The position numbers and the translations under genes are program-made. 64,000 bases of DNA from Cellulomonas gelida. Lineage in GTDB: Bacteria > Actinomycetota > Actinomycetes > Actinomycetales > Cellulomonadaceae. How positions within the stretch are numbered: position 1 is the first letter of the stretch; every line of letters starts with the position of its first letter. Location: NCBI RefSeq assembly GCF_006538725.1, contig NZ_BJLQ01000004.1, positions 62,001 through 126,000 of the forward strand, read 5' to 3'. This document shows, one piece after another, positions 52,517 to 63,674 of the stretch. The notes under the pieces were generated by a model, which worked only from the letters and a program-made list of their open reading frames with translations, had not been told where the DNA came from and searched no databases.

Positions 52517-52975
52517 ATGACCACCATCGCCGACCCCAAGGCGCCGCGCCCGCCGCGCGCCCGCCCGTCGCGGCTGACGACGCGTGGCAACACCGAGCTC
52601 TACGGCTGGGTCTTCATGCGCGCGTCGGGCGCCCTGCTGATCGTGCTGATCTTCGGGCACCTGTTCATGAACCTCGTCGCGGGTGACGGCATCTCCGCGA
52701 TCGACTTCGGCTTCGTCGCCGGCAAGTGGGCCTCGCCGCTGTGGCAGATCTGGGACCTGCTCATGCTCTGGCTCGCGATGATCCACGGCACGAACGGCAT
52801 GCGCACGATCGTCAACGACTACGCGAGCAAGGACGGCACGCGCCTGGTCCTCAAGGGCCTGCTGTACCTCGCGTTCACCGTGACCGTGGTCCTGGGGACG
52901 CTCGTGATCTTCACGTTCGACCCGTGCCCCACCGATGCGCCGCTGAACCTGCTGCCGTCGTTCTGCACCGCCTGA
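52517..52975 (+). CDS. sdhD: Succinate dehydrogenase hydrophobic membrane anchor subunit
   Basis: 152 aa with three membrane helices. [20 protein letters not shown] with [11 protein letters not shown] carries the conserved Arg/Ser and His, and [14 protein letters not shown] corresponds to the second conserved His/Asn-Gly region. It pairs with SdhC to hold haem and the menaquinone site. It begins 3 nt after the sdhC stop. A C-terminal stretch ([16 protein letters not shown]) is hydrophilic. Confidence 0.93.
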   Translation: MTTIADPKAPRPPRARPSRLTTRGNTELYGWVFMRASGALLIVLIFGHLFMNLVAGDGISAIDFGFVAGKWASPLWQIWDLLMLWLAMIHGTNGMRTIVNDYASKDGTRLVLKGLLYLAFTVTVVLGTLVIFTFDPCPTDAPLNLLPSFCTA

Positions 52976-52997
52976 CGCCCGAAGGAACCCCAGACAC

Positions 52998-54845
52998 ATG
53001 CAGACCCACCAGTACGACGTCGTCATCGTCGGCGCGGGCGGTGCCGGGATGCGCGCGGCGCTCGAGTCGTCGACGCGCGTGCGGACCGCCGTCATCAGCA
53101 AGCTCTACCCCACGCGCTCCCACACCGGCGCGGCGCAGGGCGGCATGTGCGCCGCCCTGGCCAACGTCGAGGAGGACAACTGGGAGTGGCACACGTTCGA
53201 CACCGTCAAGGGCGGTGACTACCTGGTCGACCAGGACGCCGCCGAGATCATGGCCAAGGAGGCCATCGACGCGGTGCTCGACCTCGAGAAGATGGGTCTG
53301 CCGTTCAACCGCACGCCCGAGGGCCGGATCGACCAGCGTCGGTTCGGCGGGCACACGCGCAACCACGGCGAGGCCGCCGTGCGCCGCGCGTGCTACGCCG
53401 CGGACCGCACGGGCCACATGATCCTGCAGACGCTCTACCAGCAGTGCGTGAAGAACGACGTCGAGTTCTTCAACGAGTTCTACGTGCTCGACCTGCTCGT
53501 CGACCACGACCTCGCCGCGGGCCACGTGGCCGAGGGCGAGGAGGTCAACGTCTCGGGCGTCGTCGCGTACGAGCTCGCCACGGGTGAGATCCACGTCTTC
53601 CAGGCCAAGGCCGTCGTGTTCGCCACGGGCGGCGCGGGCAAGATATTCAAGACGACCTCGAACGCGCACACGCTCACGGGCGACGGCATGGCGCTGGCGT
53701 ACCGCCGCGGCATCCCGCTCGAGGACATGGAGTTCTTCCAGTTCCACCCGACCGGCCTCGCGGGCCTGGGCATCCTGCTGTCCGAGGCCGCGCGCGGCGA
53801 GGGCGGCATCCTGCGCAACTCCGACGGCGAGCGCTTCATGGAGCGCTACGCCCCGACGATCAAGGACCTGGCCCCGCGCGACATCGTCGCCCGGTCCATG
53901 GCCAACGAGGTCCGCGAGGGCCGCGGCGCGGGTCCGAACAAGGACTACGTGCTGCTCGACCTGACGCACCTCGAGCCCGCGCACATCGACGCCAAGCTCC
54001 CCGACATCACCGAGTTCGCGCGCACGTACCTCGGCATCGAGCCGTACACCGAGCCCGTCCCGGTGTACCCGACCGCGCACTACGCGATGGGCGGCATCCC
54101 GACGAACGTCGAGGGTGAGGTGCTGCGCAACGACACCGACGTCATCAAGGGCCTCTACGCGGCCGGCGAGGTCGCGTGCGTCTCGGTGCACGGCTCCAAC
54201 CGCCTGGGCACCAACTCGCTGCTCGACATCAACGTGTTCGGCAAGCGCGCGGGTCGCTCCGCGGCGGCGTACGCCGCGCAGGCCGCGTTCGTCGAGATCC
54301 CGGACAGCCCGGCCGCCACGGTCGAGTCCGAGCTCGAGACGATCCGCACCCGCCCGGACGGGGAGCGTGTCGCGGACATCCGCAAGGCGTTGCAGGAGAC
54401 CATGGACGCGAACGCGCAGGTGTTCCGCACCGCGGAGTCCCTGACCCAGGCGCTGTCCGACGTCAAGGCGCTGCAGAAGCGGTTCCAGGCGGTGTCCGTG
54501 CAGGACAAGTCCCGCACGTTCAACACCGACCTGCTCGAGGCCGTCGAGCTGGGCTTCCTGCTGGACATCGCCGAGACGGTCGTCGTCGGTGCGCTCAACC
54601 GCAAGGAGTCGCGCGGCGGTCACTTCCGCGAGGACTTCCCCGACCGGGACGACGCGGGCTACATGCGGCACACCATGGCGTACCGTCGCCCGGTGCCGAC
54701 CGAGGGGCGGCAGTGGTCCGCGGGCGGCGACGGCGACTCCGAGGGGTCGTTCCACCACGTCGAGACGTTCGACGACTACCAGCTGGTGCTCGGCTCCAAG
54801 CCCGTCACCATGACCCGCTACCAGCCGATGGAGCGCAAGTACTGA
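52998..54845 (+). CDS. sdhA: Succinate dehydrogenase flavoprotein subunit
   Basis: 615 aa. The FAD-binding [20 protein letters not shown] opens the protein. [15 protein letters not shown] contains the His that carries covalent [15 protein letters not shown], the capping-domain catalytic Arg region [13 protein letters not shown], and [10 protein letters not shown] with the substrate-binding His are present. It oxidises succinate to fumarate. GAAGGAA lies upstream of the ATG. The sdhB start overlaps the stop by 1 nt (TGATG). Confidence 0.97.
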   Translation: MQTHQYDVVIVGAGGAGMRAALESSTRVRTAVISKLYPTRSHTGAAQGGMCAALANVEEDNWEWHTFDTVKGGDYLVDQDAAEIMAKEAIDAVLDLEKMGLPFNRTPEGRIDQRRFGGHTRNHGEAAVRRACYAADRTGHMILQTLYQQCVKNDVEFFNEFYVLDLLVDHDLAAGHVAEGEEVNVSGVVAYELATGEIHVFQAKAVVFATGGAGKIFKTTSNAHTLTGDGMALAYRRGIPLEDMEFFQFHPTGLAGLGILLSEAARGEGGILRNSDGERFMERYAPTIKDLAPRDIVARSMANEVREGRGAGPNKDYVLLDLTHLEPAHIDAKLPDITEFARTYLGIEPYTEPVPVYPTAHYAMGGIPTNVEGEVLRNDTDVIKGLYAAGEVACVSVHGSNRLGTNSLLDINVFGKRAGRSAAAYAAQAAFVEIPDSPAATVESELETIRTRPDGERVADIRKALQETMDANAQVFRTAESLTQALSDVKALQKRFQAVSVQDKSRTFNTDLLEAVELGFLLDIAETVVVGALNRKESRGGHFREDFPDRDDAGYMRHTMAYRRPVPTEGRQWSAGGDGDSEGSFHHVETFDDYQLVLGSKPVTMTRYQPMERKY

Positions 54846-55603
54846 TGAGTGCCACGATCGAGGACGCCCCCAAGGTCGGGTCCGTGCCGACGTTCACGGT
54901 CACCCTGCGCGTCGCGCGTCACCTGCCCGCCGACGACGGCACCGCCGACACGCGCTGGGACGAGTTCCAGCTCCAGGTGCACGGCACCGACCGCGTGCTG
55001 GACGCGCTGCACATGGTCAAGTGGGACCAGGACGGCTCGCTGACGTTCCGCCGCTCGTGCGCGCACGGCATCTGCGGCTCCGACGCGATGCGGATCAACG
55101 GCCGCAACCGGCTCGCGTGCAAGACGCTGCTGAAGGACCTCGACCCGTCCAAGCCGATCACGGTCGAGCCCATCAAGGGCCTGCCGGTGATCAAGGACCT
55201 CGTGGTCGACATGGAGCCGTTCTTCGCCTCCTACCGCGAGATCATGCCGTTCCTCATCACCACGGGGAACGAGCCGACCAAGGAGCGCCTGCAGTCCGCC
55301 GAGCAGCGCGCACGGTTCGACGACACGACCAAGTGCATCCTGTGCGCGTCGTGCACGTCGTCGTGCCCGGTGTTCTGGACCGACGGGCAGTACTTCGGCC
55401 CCGCTGCGATCGTCAACGCGCACCGGTTCATCTTCGACAGCCGCGACGAGGGCGGAGCCCAGCGCCTCGAGATCCTCAACGACAAGGAGGGCGTGTGGCG
55501 CTGTCGCACGACCTTCAACTGCACCGAGGCGTGCCCGCGCGGCATCGAGGTCACGAAGGCGATCCAAGAGGTCAAGCGCGCGATGATCACGCGCGCGTTC
55601 TGA
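54845..55603 (+). CDS. sdhB: Succinate dehydrogenase iron-sulfur subunit
   Basis: 252 aa. The [2Fe-2S] ligands are in SCAHGICGSDAMRINGRNRL with the final Cys in ACKTLL. The [4Fe-4S] ligands are in CILCASCTSSCPV, and the [3Fe-4S] ligands in CRTTFNCTEACPRGIEV. It transfers electrons from SdhA to the membrane quinone site. ATG 54845 overlaps the sdhA stop by 1 nt. The frame is open far upstream across sdhA, which is only a shadow. Confidence 0.97.
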   Translation: MSATIEDAPKVGSVPTFTVTLRVARHLPADDGTADTRWDEFQLQVHGTDRVLDALHMVKWDQDGSLTFRRSCAHGICGSDAMRINGRNRLACKTLLKDLDPSKPITVEPIKGLPVIKDLVVDMEPFFASYREIMPFLITTGNEPTKERLQSAEQRARFDDTTKCILCASCTSSCPVFWTDGQYFGPAAIVNAHRFIFDSRDEGGAQRLEILNDKEGVWRCRTTFNCTEACPRGIEVTKAIQEVKRAMITRAF

Positions 55604-55608
55604 GGGCC

Positions 55609-56388
55609 GTGGAGCGCTCCGGCGCGTCGGGTGAGGAGACCGAGGTCGTCCTGCCCGGCGGCAACGTCGGCGGCGCGGTCCGTGTCGGGGCGACGGTGCG
55701 CCGCCCGACGGGACCGTGGACGCCGGCCGTCCACGAGCTGCTGACGTTCCTGACGGACGCGGGCCTGCGCTGCGTGCCGCGCGTGCACGGGTTCGACGAG
55801 CGGGGCCGGGAGGTCCTCGACTTCCTGCCGGGCGACGTCGTGCCCGTCGGCGTCACCGAGCTCTCCGACGCGCAGCTGGCCTCGGCCGCGCGGTGGCTGC
55901 GCGACTTCCACACCGTCGTCGCCGGATTCCCGCGCGGGTCGCGGCGCTGGCGCTTCACCGAGCGCGCGCTGGGGCCGGGCGAGATCGTCTGCCACCACGA
56001 CTCCGCGATGTACAACCTCGCGTTCGACGGCGACGAGCTCGTCGGGGTCTTCGACTGGGACGTCGCGGGGCCGGGCGTGCCGCTCGACGACCTGGCGATG
56101 CTCGCCTGGGCGTCGCCGCTGCTCGTCCCCGACGGCGACTCAGCCCGGATGGCCCACGGCCTGCGCGTGCTCGCCGACGCGTACGGCGACGTCGACCCGG
56201 TGGCCCTGCTGCTGCACGTCGAGCAACGCATGACGGCCTCGTGCGATCGCATCGCGGCAGGTCAGCGTGCGGGCGACGAGGGCATGCGCCGCCTCGGCGA
56301 ACGCGGTGAGCCCGCCGCCACACGGGCCCGGCTCGCGCGGCTCGTCGCCCGCACCGACGAGCTCACCGACGCGCTCGCACGCGCCTGA
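55609..56388 (+). CDS. Aminoglycoside phosphotransferase-fold (APH) family protein
   Basis: 259 aa kinase-like fold. The catalytic loop reads ICHHDSAMYNLAFDGDELVG (HxD with downstream Asn) and the metal-binding motif FDWDVAGPG follows. The N-lobe nucleotide pocket begins at VVLPGGNVGGAVRVG. It probably phosphorylates a small hydroxylated compound; calling it an antibiotic-resistance gene is not justified. GTG 55609 is 5 nt after sdhB, so it may be read through from the sdh transcript. Its stop is 4 bp from the convergent yihY stop. Confidence 0.8.
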   Translation: MERSGASGEETEVVLPGGNVGGAVRVGATVRRPTGPWTPAVHELLTFLTDAGLRCVPRVHGFDERGREVLDFLPGDVVPVGVTELSDAQLASAARWLRDFHTVVAGFPRGSRRWRFTERALGPGEIVCHHDSAMYNLAFDGDELVGVFDWDVAGPGVPLDDLAMLAWASPLLVPDGDSARMAHGLRVLADAYGDVDPVALLLHVEQRMTASCDRIAAGQRAGDEGMRRLGERGEPAATRARLARLVARTDELTDALARA

Positions 56389-56392
56389 GGCG

Positions 56393-57400
56393 TCACGCCT
56401 CCTGCGGCACCGGCGAGGGCTGGGGCGGCGGGTTCGCGGTCCACGCCGCGGCGAGCAGCACGATGCGCGCGATGAGGTTGACCCACACGAGCAGGGTCAC
56501 GACGACCGCGAACGACGCCAGCACGGGGTTCTTCGTCGCGCTCCCGGCGACCACCGATGTCCCGAGGATGCGCACGACCCCGATGCCCGCGGCAGCGATC
56601 GCCGCACCGCGCAGCAGGTCGCGCCGGGGCGGGTGCTCGTCCGCCAGGACCCGCACGACCAGCACGAACACGGCCGCGTCGACGACGAACGCCACGAGCG
56701 CACCCGCGACGCCCACGGCCACGGTCGACGCGCCGCCCCAGCCGAGCTCGCGCAGCACCCACTGCACGGCACCGGCGACCGCGGTCGTGAGCAGCGCCGA
56801 GGCGAGCACCGCGAGCGCGAAGCCCGCGAGCCCGCCGAGCTCGCGCAGCTTGCCGAGCACCAGGTTGCCGCCCCCGCCCTCGTCGGAGAACATCGCGCGC
56901 ACGCCGGTGCGCAGCGCGGCGGTGGCCGCCAGGGCGGACAGCAGCAGCACGACGAACGCGACCACGCCCGCCGCCGTCAGGCCCGCGCTCAGGTGCAGCG
57001 TGGCGGGGTCGACGAGGCCCTCGTCGCCCGGGCTCGTCTTCACCAGGCCGGGAACCGCGCTGTCGATCGACTCGAGCACCTGGGAGCGCAGCTCCTCGTT
57101 CCCGCCGAGCACGGCCATGAAGATCGTCCAGCCGATCGTGAGCGCCGCGAACACCGAGAACAGCGCGGCGTACGCGATGCCGCCCGTCAGGACTCCCCCT
57201 CCGCGGGCGCCGAACCGCGCGTTCGCGCGGGCGGGGCGCGTCGCCTGCCACCAGGCGAGCAGCGCGCGCACGCGGGCGACGAGGCGCGCGGGGAGGGACG
57301 CGCGCGCCGGGAGGACGTCCTCGCCGACGTCCTGCGCGGCGTGCAGGTGCGCCGCCCCCGAGCCTGCCGCGGGCTCCACCTCGTCGTCTCGTCGTTCCAC
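56393..57400 (-). CDS. YihY/UPF0761-family inner membrane protein
   Basis: 335 aa with six hydrophobic segments. Typical of the family are the long N-terminal cytosolic part, GGGVLTGGIAYAALFSVFAA, RTGVRAMFSDEGGG and the C-terminal FAVVVTLLVWVNLIARIVLL. Once mislabelled RNase BN, the family has no proven function; transport or envelope roles are suspected. GTG 57400 follows TAGCCT by 6 nt, indicating a leaderless transcript. In M. tuberculosis the yihY-like gene and trpS are also neighbours. Confidence 0.88.
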   Translation of the reverse strand: MERRDDEVEPAAGSGAAHLHAAQDVGEDVLPARASLPARLVARVRALLAWWQATRPARANARFGARGGGVLTGGIAYAALFSVFAALTIGWTIFMAVLGGNEELRSQVLESIDSAVPGLVKTSPGDEGLVDPATLHLSAGLTAAGVVAFVVLLLSALAATAALRTGVRAMFSDEGGGGNLVLGKLRELGGLAGFALAVLASALLTTAVAGAVQWVLRELGWGGASTVAVGVAGALVAFVVDAAVFVLVVRVLADEHPPRRDLLRGAAIAAAGIGVVRILGTSVVAGSATKNPVLASFAVVVTLLVWVNLIARIVLLAAAWTANPPPQPSPVPQEA

Positions 57401-57412
57401 GGCACGAGGCTA
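57401..57412 (-). promoter_or_regulatory. -10 element TAGCCT, leaderless promoter of yihY
   Basis: On the minus strand TAGCCT (57412-57407) is followed by 6 nt and the GTG at 57400. Confidence 0.55.
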
Positions 57413-57453
57413 GGTGAGGGTCTCCAGGGCGGCACCCCGGCCGCACGGTCGGC

Positions 57454-59117
<1,664 letters not shown>

Positions 59118-59468
59118 TCAGGTGGCCTCGTCGTCGTACGGCGCGGGGCCGACCAACGGGGCGGAGGCAGCGGGTGGGATGCCGACGACGGCGCTCGCCG
59201 CGGCCCGGCGTGCCGTCGACGGCTCGTCGAGCAGCGCGTCGCGGACGATCCGTCGCGGGTCGTACTTGCGCGGGTCGAGCGCCTCCCAGTCGACACCGAG
59301 GTCGCCGGTCTCCTCGTCGAGCCTCGTGCGCGCCTGGGAGATCCACTCCCTGCCGCGCCGCACGAGCACCGCGAGCTGCTCGGCGTAGGCCGGTAGCCGC
59401 TGCGGCCCGATCACCAGGGCCGCGACGACGAAGAGCACGATGAGCTCTCCGCCGTTGATGTCGAACAC
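59118..59468 (-). CDS. tatB: Sec-independent protein translocase subunit TatB
   Basis: 116 aa. The N-terminal membrane helix ELIVLFVVAALVIGPQRLP ends in the GPQRLP motif of TatB (TatA has FGxxKLP). An amphipathic helix (AYAEQLAVLVRRGREWISQA) and a Pro/Ala-rich tail follow. With TatC it recognises twin-arginine substrates such as EfeB. GTG 59468 lies 6 nt after TAGCCT, so tatB has its own leaderless promoter even though it lies downstream of sigE-rseA-htrA, the order also seen in mycobacteria. Confidence 0.9.
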   Translation of the reverse strand: MFDINGGELIVLFVVAALVIGPQRLPAYAEQLAVLVRRGREWISQARTRLDEETGDLGVDWEALDPRKYDPRRIVRDALLDEPSTARRAAASAVVGIPPAASAPLVGPAPYDDEAT

Positions 59469-59480
59469 CGGCTCAGGCTA
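59469..59480 (-). promoter_or_regulatory. -10 element TAGCCT, leaderless promoter of tatB
   Basis: On the minus strand TAGCCT (59480-59475) is followed by 6 nt and the GTG at 59468. Confidence 0.6.
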
Positions 59481-59540
59481 CCCCGCTCACGCCGTGCGAC
59501 CGACGCGGTTTCCCGGGGCCGCGTGCCGTACGACGCGCGC

Positions 59541-60959
59541 CTACTGCGACTCGTCGAGCTCCACGTCGACCGTGTGCTCGCGCGTGCCGGACCGGACCGT
59601 CAGCTCGATCACGTCGCCCGGCTCGTGCGCGCGGATCGCGACGATGAGCTCGTCGGGGTCGGTCACGGGTCGCCCGTCGATCGCGACGATCACGTCGCCC
59701 GGCTCGATGCCCGCGAGCTGCGCCGGGCCGCCCTGCGTGACGGGCTCCTGCCCCTCCTGGGCCTCGCTCGAGACACGGACGCCCTCGCCGCCGTACTGCC
59801 GGTCGAGCAGCACGCCGATGATCGGGTAGGTCGCGTGCCCGGTCTCGATGAGCTGCGTCGCGGTCCGCCGCGCCTGGTTGGACCCGATCGCGAACCCGAG
59901 CCCGATGCTCCCGCCCGCGGCCGACTGGCCCGGGGGCTGGGCGATCGCCGAGTTGATGCCGATGACCTCGCCGCGCGCGTCCACGAGCGGCCCCCCGGAG
60001 TTGCCCGGGTTGATCGCCGCGTCCGTCTGGATGGCGTTGATGAACGCGGTGTCGGTCTCGTCGCCCGCCGACACGGGCCGGTTGAGCGCCGAGACGATGC
60101 CCGTGGTGACGGTCCCGGTGAGCCCGAGCGGCGCACCGATCGCGACGACCGGGTCACCGACGCGCACCGAGTCCGAGTCGCCCAGCGCGAGCGGGACGAG
60201 CCCGTCGACGTCGACCTTGATGACCGCCAGGTCGTACTCCGCGGTCCGGCCGACGATCGTCGCGGTCGCCTCCCGGCCGTCGGAGAACGTCACGACGAGC
60301 GCGCCGCCGTCGGCGTCCGCACCGGCGACCACGTGGTTGTTGGTGAGCAGGTAGCCGTCCTGGCGCAGCACGAAGCCCGAGCCCGTCGCCGCACCCGCGG
60401 CCGACGACGCCTCGATCGACACGACGCTCGGGAGCACGGCCGCGGCGATCGACGCCACCGACGCGTCGCCCATGGTCTCCGCGGCCCCGCTCGGGCGGGT
60501 GACGGTCGCCGGAAGGCCCGCGTCGGCCAGGTGGTCGTCCTGGAGCAGACGCGAGCCGGCCATCCCGCCGAGGAGGCCCGCGGCGAGCGCGAGCGCGGCG
60601 ATGCCCGCGACCCAGCCGCCCGAGAGCCCGCGGCCCCGGCGCCGCCCCGACGACGCCTGGTCCGACCATGCGCTCGGCGCCCAAGGAGTCGCATAGGGCG
60701 CGTGCGACCCGGCCGAGCCCTGCCGCCCGTCCGCGGGCGACCACGCGTAGCCGGGCGGCCCGGACGCGTGGGGGACGGGCTGCGGACGCTGGGCGTACCA
60801 GCCGCCGGTCGGCTCCTGCGGGATCGGGGCCGTGGGCGCGTGGCTCGGATGCGCGGGATCATCCGTGAACCGCTGCGGACCGGTGCGCGGCGTGGGGCCG
60901 GGCTGCGCGAACAGCGGCCGCTCGTGCTCGTCGTGGGGCGTCATGTCGTTCGTCGTCAT
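59541..60959 (-). CDS. htrA: HtrA/DegP-type membrane-anchored serine protease with PDZ domain
   Basis: 472 aa. The cytosolic N-terminus (1-110) is Pro/Gly/His-rich and probably disordered. One membrane helix (about 114-135) leads to an outside trypsin-like domain with His209 (TNNHVVAG), Asp243 (EYDLAVIKV) and Ser321 (NPGNSGGPLV). The C-terminal PDZ domain (about 385-472) has GGPAQLAGIEPGDVIVAIDG. It degrades misfolded envelope proteins and in mycobacteria is linked to SigE control. The ATG overlaps the rseA stop (ATGA). Confidence 0.95.
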   Translation of the reverse strand: MTTNDMTPHDEHERPLFAQPGPTPRTGPQRFTDDPAHPSHAPTAPIPQEPTGGWYAQRPQPVPHASGPPGYAWSPADGRQGSAGSHAPYATPWAPSAWSDQASSGRRRGRGLSGGWVAGIAALALAAGLLGGMAGSRLLQDDHLADAGLPATVTRPSGAAETMGDASVASIAAAVLPSVVSIEASSAAGAATGSGFVLRQDGYLLTNNHVVAGADADGGALVVTFSDGREATATIVGRTAEYDLAVIKVDVDGLVPLALGDSDSVRVGDPVVAIGAPLGLTGTVTTGIVSALNRPVSAGDETDTAFINAIQTDAAINPGNSGGPLVDARGEVIGINSAIAQPPGQSAAGGSIGLGFAIGSNQARRTATQLIETGHATYPIIGVLLDRQYGGEGVRVSSEAQEGQEPVTQGGPAQLAGIEPGDVIVAIDGRPVTDPDELIVAIRAHEPGDVIELTVRSGTREHTVDVELDESQ

Positions 60960-61936
60960 CGCCCGTCGAGCGCCCCGGCCACGGTCGACCAGCCGCGCGA
61001 GATGCGCGCCGGCACGCCGCCGTCGAACGCGGCCACGGGGAAGGCCTCGACGAACGAGGACGCGTCACCACCCGCGACCACCTGGACCACGGTCGAGCCG
61101 CACTGCCACACCACGTGCCACGGCGCGTACGACAGCACGTACGTCTCGTGCCCGCCGATGCTCACGCGGTCCGCGCGGGCCAGCACGGACGTGTCCAGGC
61201 GACCCTCCTGCTCGGTCACGACGAGCGTCCCCTCCGCGCTCGCGAGGTCGACCTCGAGCACACGCTCGTCGGCGACCCACCGCACCGCGGAGACGGACCA
61301 ACCCTCGGGCAGGGTGTCGGGGAAGCTCCAGCCCCGCGCGCGCAGCGACGCGACGATGCCCTGCGTCTCGTCGACGGCGGACCCGGCCACGGCGTTGACC
61401 GCCGAGCCCGACGAGGAGGCACCGGACGCGAGCGTGCCGGACGACCCGGACGTGCCCATGGACGCGCTGCCGAGCAGGTCGAGGTCGGCGCCGGGGTGCC
61501 CGACGGGCGCGACCACGGGACGGTCCCCGAGGACGAACAGCATCGCGGCGATCGCGCCGACGCCCGCGAGCGAGCCCGCGGCGATCCGCGGCAGCCTGCG
61601 CTCGGCGACCTCGCCGCGCAGCGCACGCGCGCGCCGGCCGTGCACCGCGGGGACCCCGAGGGGCTGGGCGAACGGGTCGCGGGCCGCGGCGGTGCCGCAC
61701 GCGGCGGGCACCGGCGCGGCGGGTGCGAGCGACATCAGTCGCGCCGTGAGGTCGGGGGCCTGGGGCACGTCGTCGCACGCGGCGGCCGCGAGCGCGCGGC
61801 GGGCCAGGCGGGCGGCGGCGAGCTCGTCGGCGCACTGCGCGCACGCGGCGACGTGCACGAGCACGCGGTCGGTCGCGATCGGTGACAGCCTGCCGTCGAC
61901 CAGCTCGCTCAGCTGCGACCCGAGGTGGTGCGTCAT
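60956..61936 (-). CDS. rseA: Zinc-containing anti-sigma factor (RseA-like)
   Basis: 326 aa. The N-terminal zf-HC2 anti-sigma domain has HVAACAQC (His28, Cys32, Cys35). A single membrane helix (about 115-137, [16 protein letters not shown]) separates it from a long outside part, which starts with a Ser/Gly-rich linker (about 150-182) and ends in a folded domain containing [20 protein letters not shown] and [20 protein letters not shown]. Mycobacterial RseA lacks such a large outer domain, so here the protein may sense an outside signal directly. ATGA overlaps join it to both sigE and htrA. Confidence 0.85.
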   Translation of the reverse strand: MTHHLGSQLSELVDGRLSPIATDRVLVHVAACAQCADELAAARLARRALAAAACDDVPQAPDLTARLMSLAPAAPVPAACGTAAARDPFAQPLGVPAVHGRRARALRGEVAERRLPRIAAGSLAGVGAIAAMLFVLGDRPVVAPVGHPGADLDLLGSASMGTSGSSGTLASGASSSGSAVNAVAGSAVDETQGIVASLRARGWSFPDTLPEGWSVSAVRWVADERVLEVDLASAEGTLVVTEQEGRLDTSVLARADRVSIGGHETYVLSYAPWHVVWQCGSTVVQVVAGGDASSFVEAFPVAAFDGGVPARISRGWSTVAGALDGR

Positions 61937-62565
61937 GACGCCGCCTCCGCGGACGCGAACGACGGCTCGTCGGGGGACGTCGCCCCGGCGCCGTCGCCCG
62001 CGGGCTCGTCGGCGACGCGCGTACGGTGCACGGGAGCGCGGTGCTCGAGCGACTCACGCAGCCGGGCCCGGGCGCGGTGGATGCGGGAACGCACCGTGCC
62101 GATCTTCACGCCGAGCGTGACCGCGATCTCCTCGTACGAGAGCCCTTCGATGTCGCACAGGACCACCGCGGCGCGGTACTCGGGCGGAAGCGCGTCGAGC
62201 GCGTGCTGCACGTCGTGGTCGAGGTTGCCGTGCTCGAACGCGCGCTCGGGGGCAGCGAGCCCGTCGGTGCTCTCGTAGCGCTCGTCGTCGTCGCCCATCG
62301 CGTCCATGCGGATGCGCTGACGGCGGCGCGCCTGGTCGAGGAACAGGTTCGTCGTGATGCGGTGGAGCCAGCCCTCGAAGGTGCCGGGCGTGTACGTGTG
62401 CAGCGACCGGAACACGCGCACGAACGTCTCCTGCGTGAGGTCCTCGGCGTCGTGCTGGTTGCCGGTCAGCCGGTACGCGAGGCGGTAGACGCGCGCCGAG
62501 TGCTCGCGCACGATCTCCTCCCACGTCGGGGGCTGCCACCCCGCGGGTGCCTCGCTGCTGCGCAC
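61933..62565 (-). CDS. sigE: ECF RNA polymerase sigma factor SigE
   Basis: 210 aa. Region 2 (about 20-90) has [20 protein letters not shown] and [20 protein letters not shown]. Region 4 (about 125-175) has [20 protein letters not shown] followed by [21 protein letters not shown] Pro/Ala/Glu-rich tail follows. It is the first gene of sigE-rseA-htrA, the mycobacterial envelope-stress order. GTG 62565 has GGGAG 4 nt upstream and precedes the conserved core closely; earlier in-frame starts are open but unsupported. A GGAACG-N16-CGTTG promoter about 200 nt upstream suggests autoregulation. Confidence 0.93.
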   Translation of the reverse strand: MRSSEAPAGWQPPTWEEIVREHSARVYRLAYRLTGNQHDAEDLTQETFVRVFRSLHTYTPGTFEGWLHRITTNLFLDQARRRQRIRMDAMGDDDERYESTDGLAAPERAFEHGNLDHDVQHALDALPPEYRAAVVLCDIEGLSYEEIAVTLGVKIGTVRSRIHRARARLRESLEHRAPVHRTRVADEPAGDGAGATSPDEPSFASAEAAS

Positions 62566-62893
62566 GCGCTCCCTCTTCGCTCGTCGGCCACGTCCGTCGC
62601 CTGGCACGGTCCCGGTCCCGGGACGTCCGACGCGGCGCGTCCGTCGTCGAGCCACGGACGCCTCGCGCCATTGTCCCAGGGCCACGACCTCGCCCGCGAC
62701 CGCGGACCGCCGTGCGGGATCGACCGGACTGCTCGATCGACCGCACTGCTCGGTCCACGATGCCAGGCACAACGCGCTGCGTGCGCCGTTCGTTCCGCCG
62801 ACCTGTGACGATCGTGTGCACGTGCGCCTCGCGCGGCCCGTACGCGCGCCCGTCGGGCGGGACGAGGCTGCGGGACTACGCTGGGGCGAGCCC
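62566..62893. promoter_or_regulatory. 328-bp divergent control region of sigE and the methyltransferase gene
   Basis: On the minus strand GGAACG (62796-62791), 16 nt, and CGTTG (62774-62770) fit the SigE-type ECF promoter; the predicted start near 62763 leaves a leader of about 200 nt. On the plus strand TACGCT (62877-62882) lies 11 nt before the methyltransferase GTG. A tandem 17-bp repeat is at 62718-62751. The rest shows no coding bias. Confidence 0.6.
62718..62751. repeat. Tandem 17-bp direct repeat upstream of sigE
   Basis: GATCGACCGGACTGCTC (62718-62734) is directly followed by GATCGACCGCACTGCTC (62735-62751), one mismatch. It lies just downstream of the predicted SigE-dependent start, in the sigE leader. 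Confidence 0.85.
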
Positions 62894-63595
62894 GTGACCG
62901 CGGGCGTCCGTCCGCGCACGACGCGCGCCGCCGCCCCGGAGGCCATCATCTCCGCCGACAAGGCCAGCAGCTGGGTCTACGCCGAGGAGTTCCTCGCCGA
63001 GGACGACGCGGTGCTCGCCGCGCGTGAGCGTGCCGCGCAGCTCGGCGCCGGCGCGGTCCCCCCGGGCACCGGTGCCGCCCTGTCCGTCCTCGCGGCGGCG
63101 TCGAGCGCACGCTCGGTCGTCGAGATCGGGACCGGCACGGGCGTCGCGTCGCTGTACCTGCTGCGCGGCATGCCCGCCGACGGCGTGCTGACGACGATCG
63201 ACGCCGAGGTCGAGCACCACCGCGCCGCGAAGGAGGCGTTCGCCGAGGCCGGGATCCGCTCCACGCGGACGCGCACGATCTCGGGCCGCCCGCTCGACGT
63301 CCTGCCGCGGCTCACGGATGCCGCCTACGACCTGGTCCTGCTCGGCCTGACGAGCACCGGCGGGGTCTTGGACGCGGCCCCCGAGTACCTCGCGCAGGCG
63401 ATCCGCCTGCTACGCCCGAACGGCGTGCTCGTCGTCGACCACGCGCTCTGGCACGACCGCGTCGCCGACCCGGCGCGCCGGGACGAGGCGACGACCGCGG
63501 TCCGCGAGCTCGGCCGCTCGGTGCGCGGCGACGACCGGCTCCTGCCGGCGCTCCTGCCCGTCGGCGACGGCCTCCTGGTCGCGGTGCGACGCTGA
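62894..63595 (+). CDS. O-methyltransferase (SAM-dependent, family 3)
   Basis: 233 aa. The SAM-binding motif I is [20 protein letters not shown], and [20 protein letters not shown] is motif [15 protein letters not shown] and [16 protein letters not shown] cover the active region; the metal-binding Asp of catechol methyltransferases is only partly matched. The substrate is unknown. A methyltransferase divergent from sigE is also found in mycobacteria (Rv1220c/Rv1221). GTG 62894 is chosen because the conserved fold begins about 15 residues later; there is no ribosome site, and TACGCT 11 nt upstream suggests a very short leader. Confidence 0.85.
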   Translation: MTAGVRPRTTRAAAPEAIISADKASSWVYAEEFLAEDDAVLAARERAAQLGAGAVPPGTGAALSVLAAASSARSVVEIGTGTGVASLYLLRGMPADGVLTTIDAEVEHHRAAKEAFAEAGIRSTRTRTISGRPLDVLPRLTDAAYDLVLLGLTSTGGVLDAAPEYLAQAIRLLRPNGVLVVDHALWHDRVADPARRDEATTAVRELGRSVRGDDRLLPALLPVGDGLLVAVRR

Positions 63596-63641
63596 CCGAT
63601 GCCCGGCCCGGGCACGGGCCGGACCAGCGACGGGACGGCCT

Positions 63642-63671
63642 TGCTCGGCCGATCAGCTGACCGGCCGAGCA
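63642..63671. terminator. Bidirectional terminator between convergent methyltransferase and pepA
   Basis: A perfect 10-bp stem TGCTCGGCCG/CGGCCGAGCA (63642-63651 with 63662-63671) closes a 10-nt loop between the two convergent stops. Confidence 0.7.
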
Positions 63672-63674
63672 GGC

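Noticed and set aside
55609..56388. Aminoglycoside resistance gene
   Set aside because: Only the general APH kinase fold is shown; the gene follows the housekeeping sdh operon and shows no mobile-element context.
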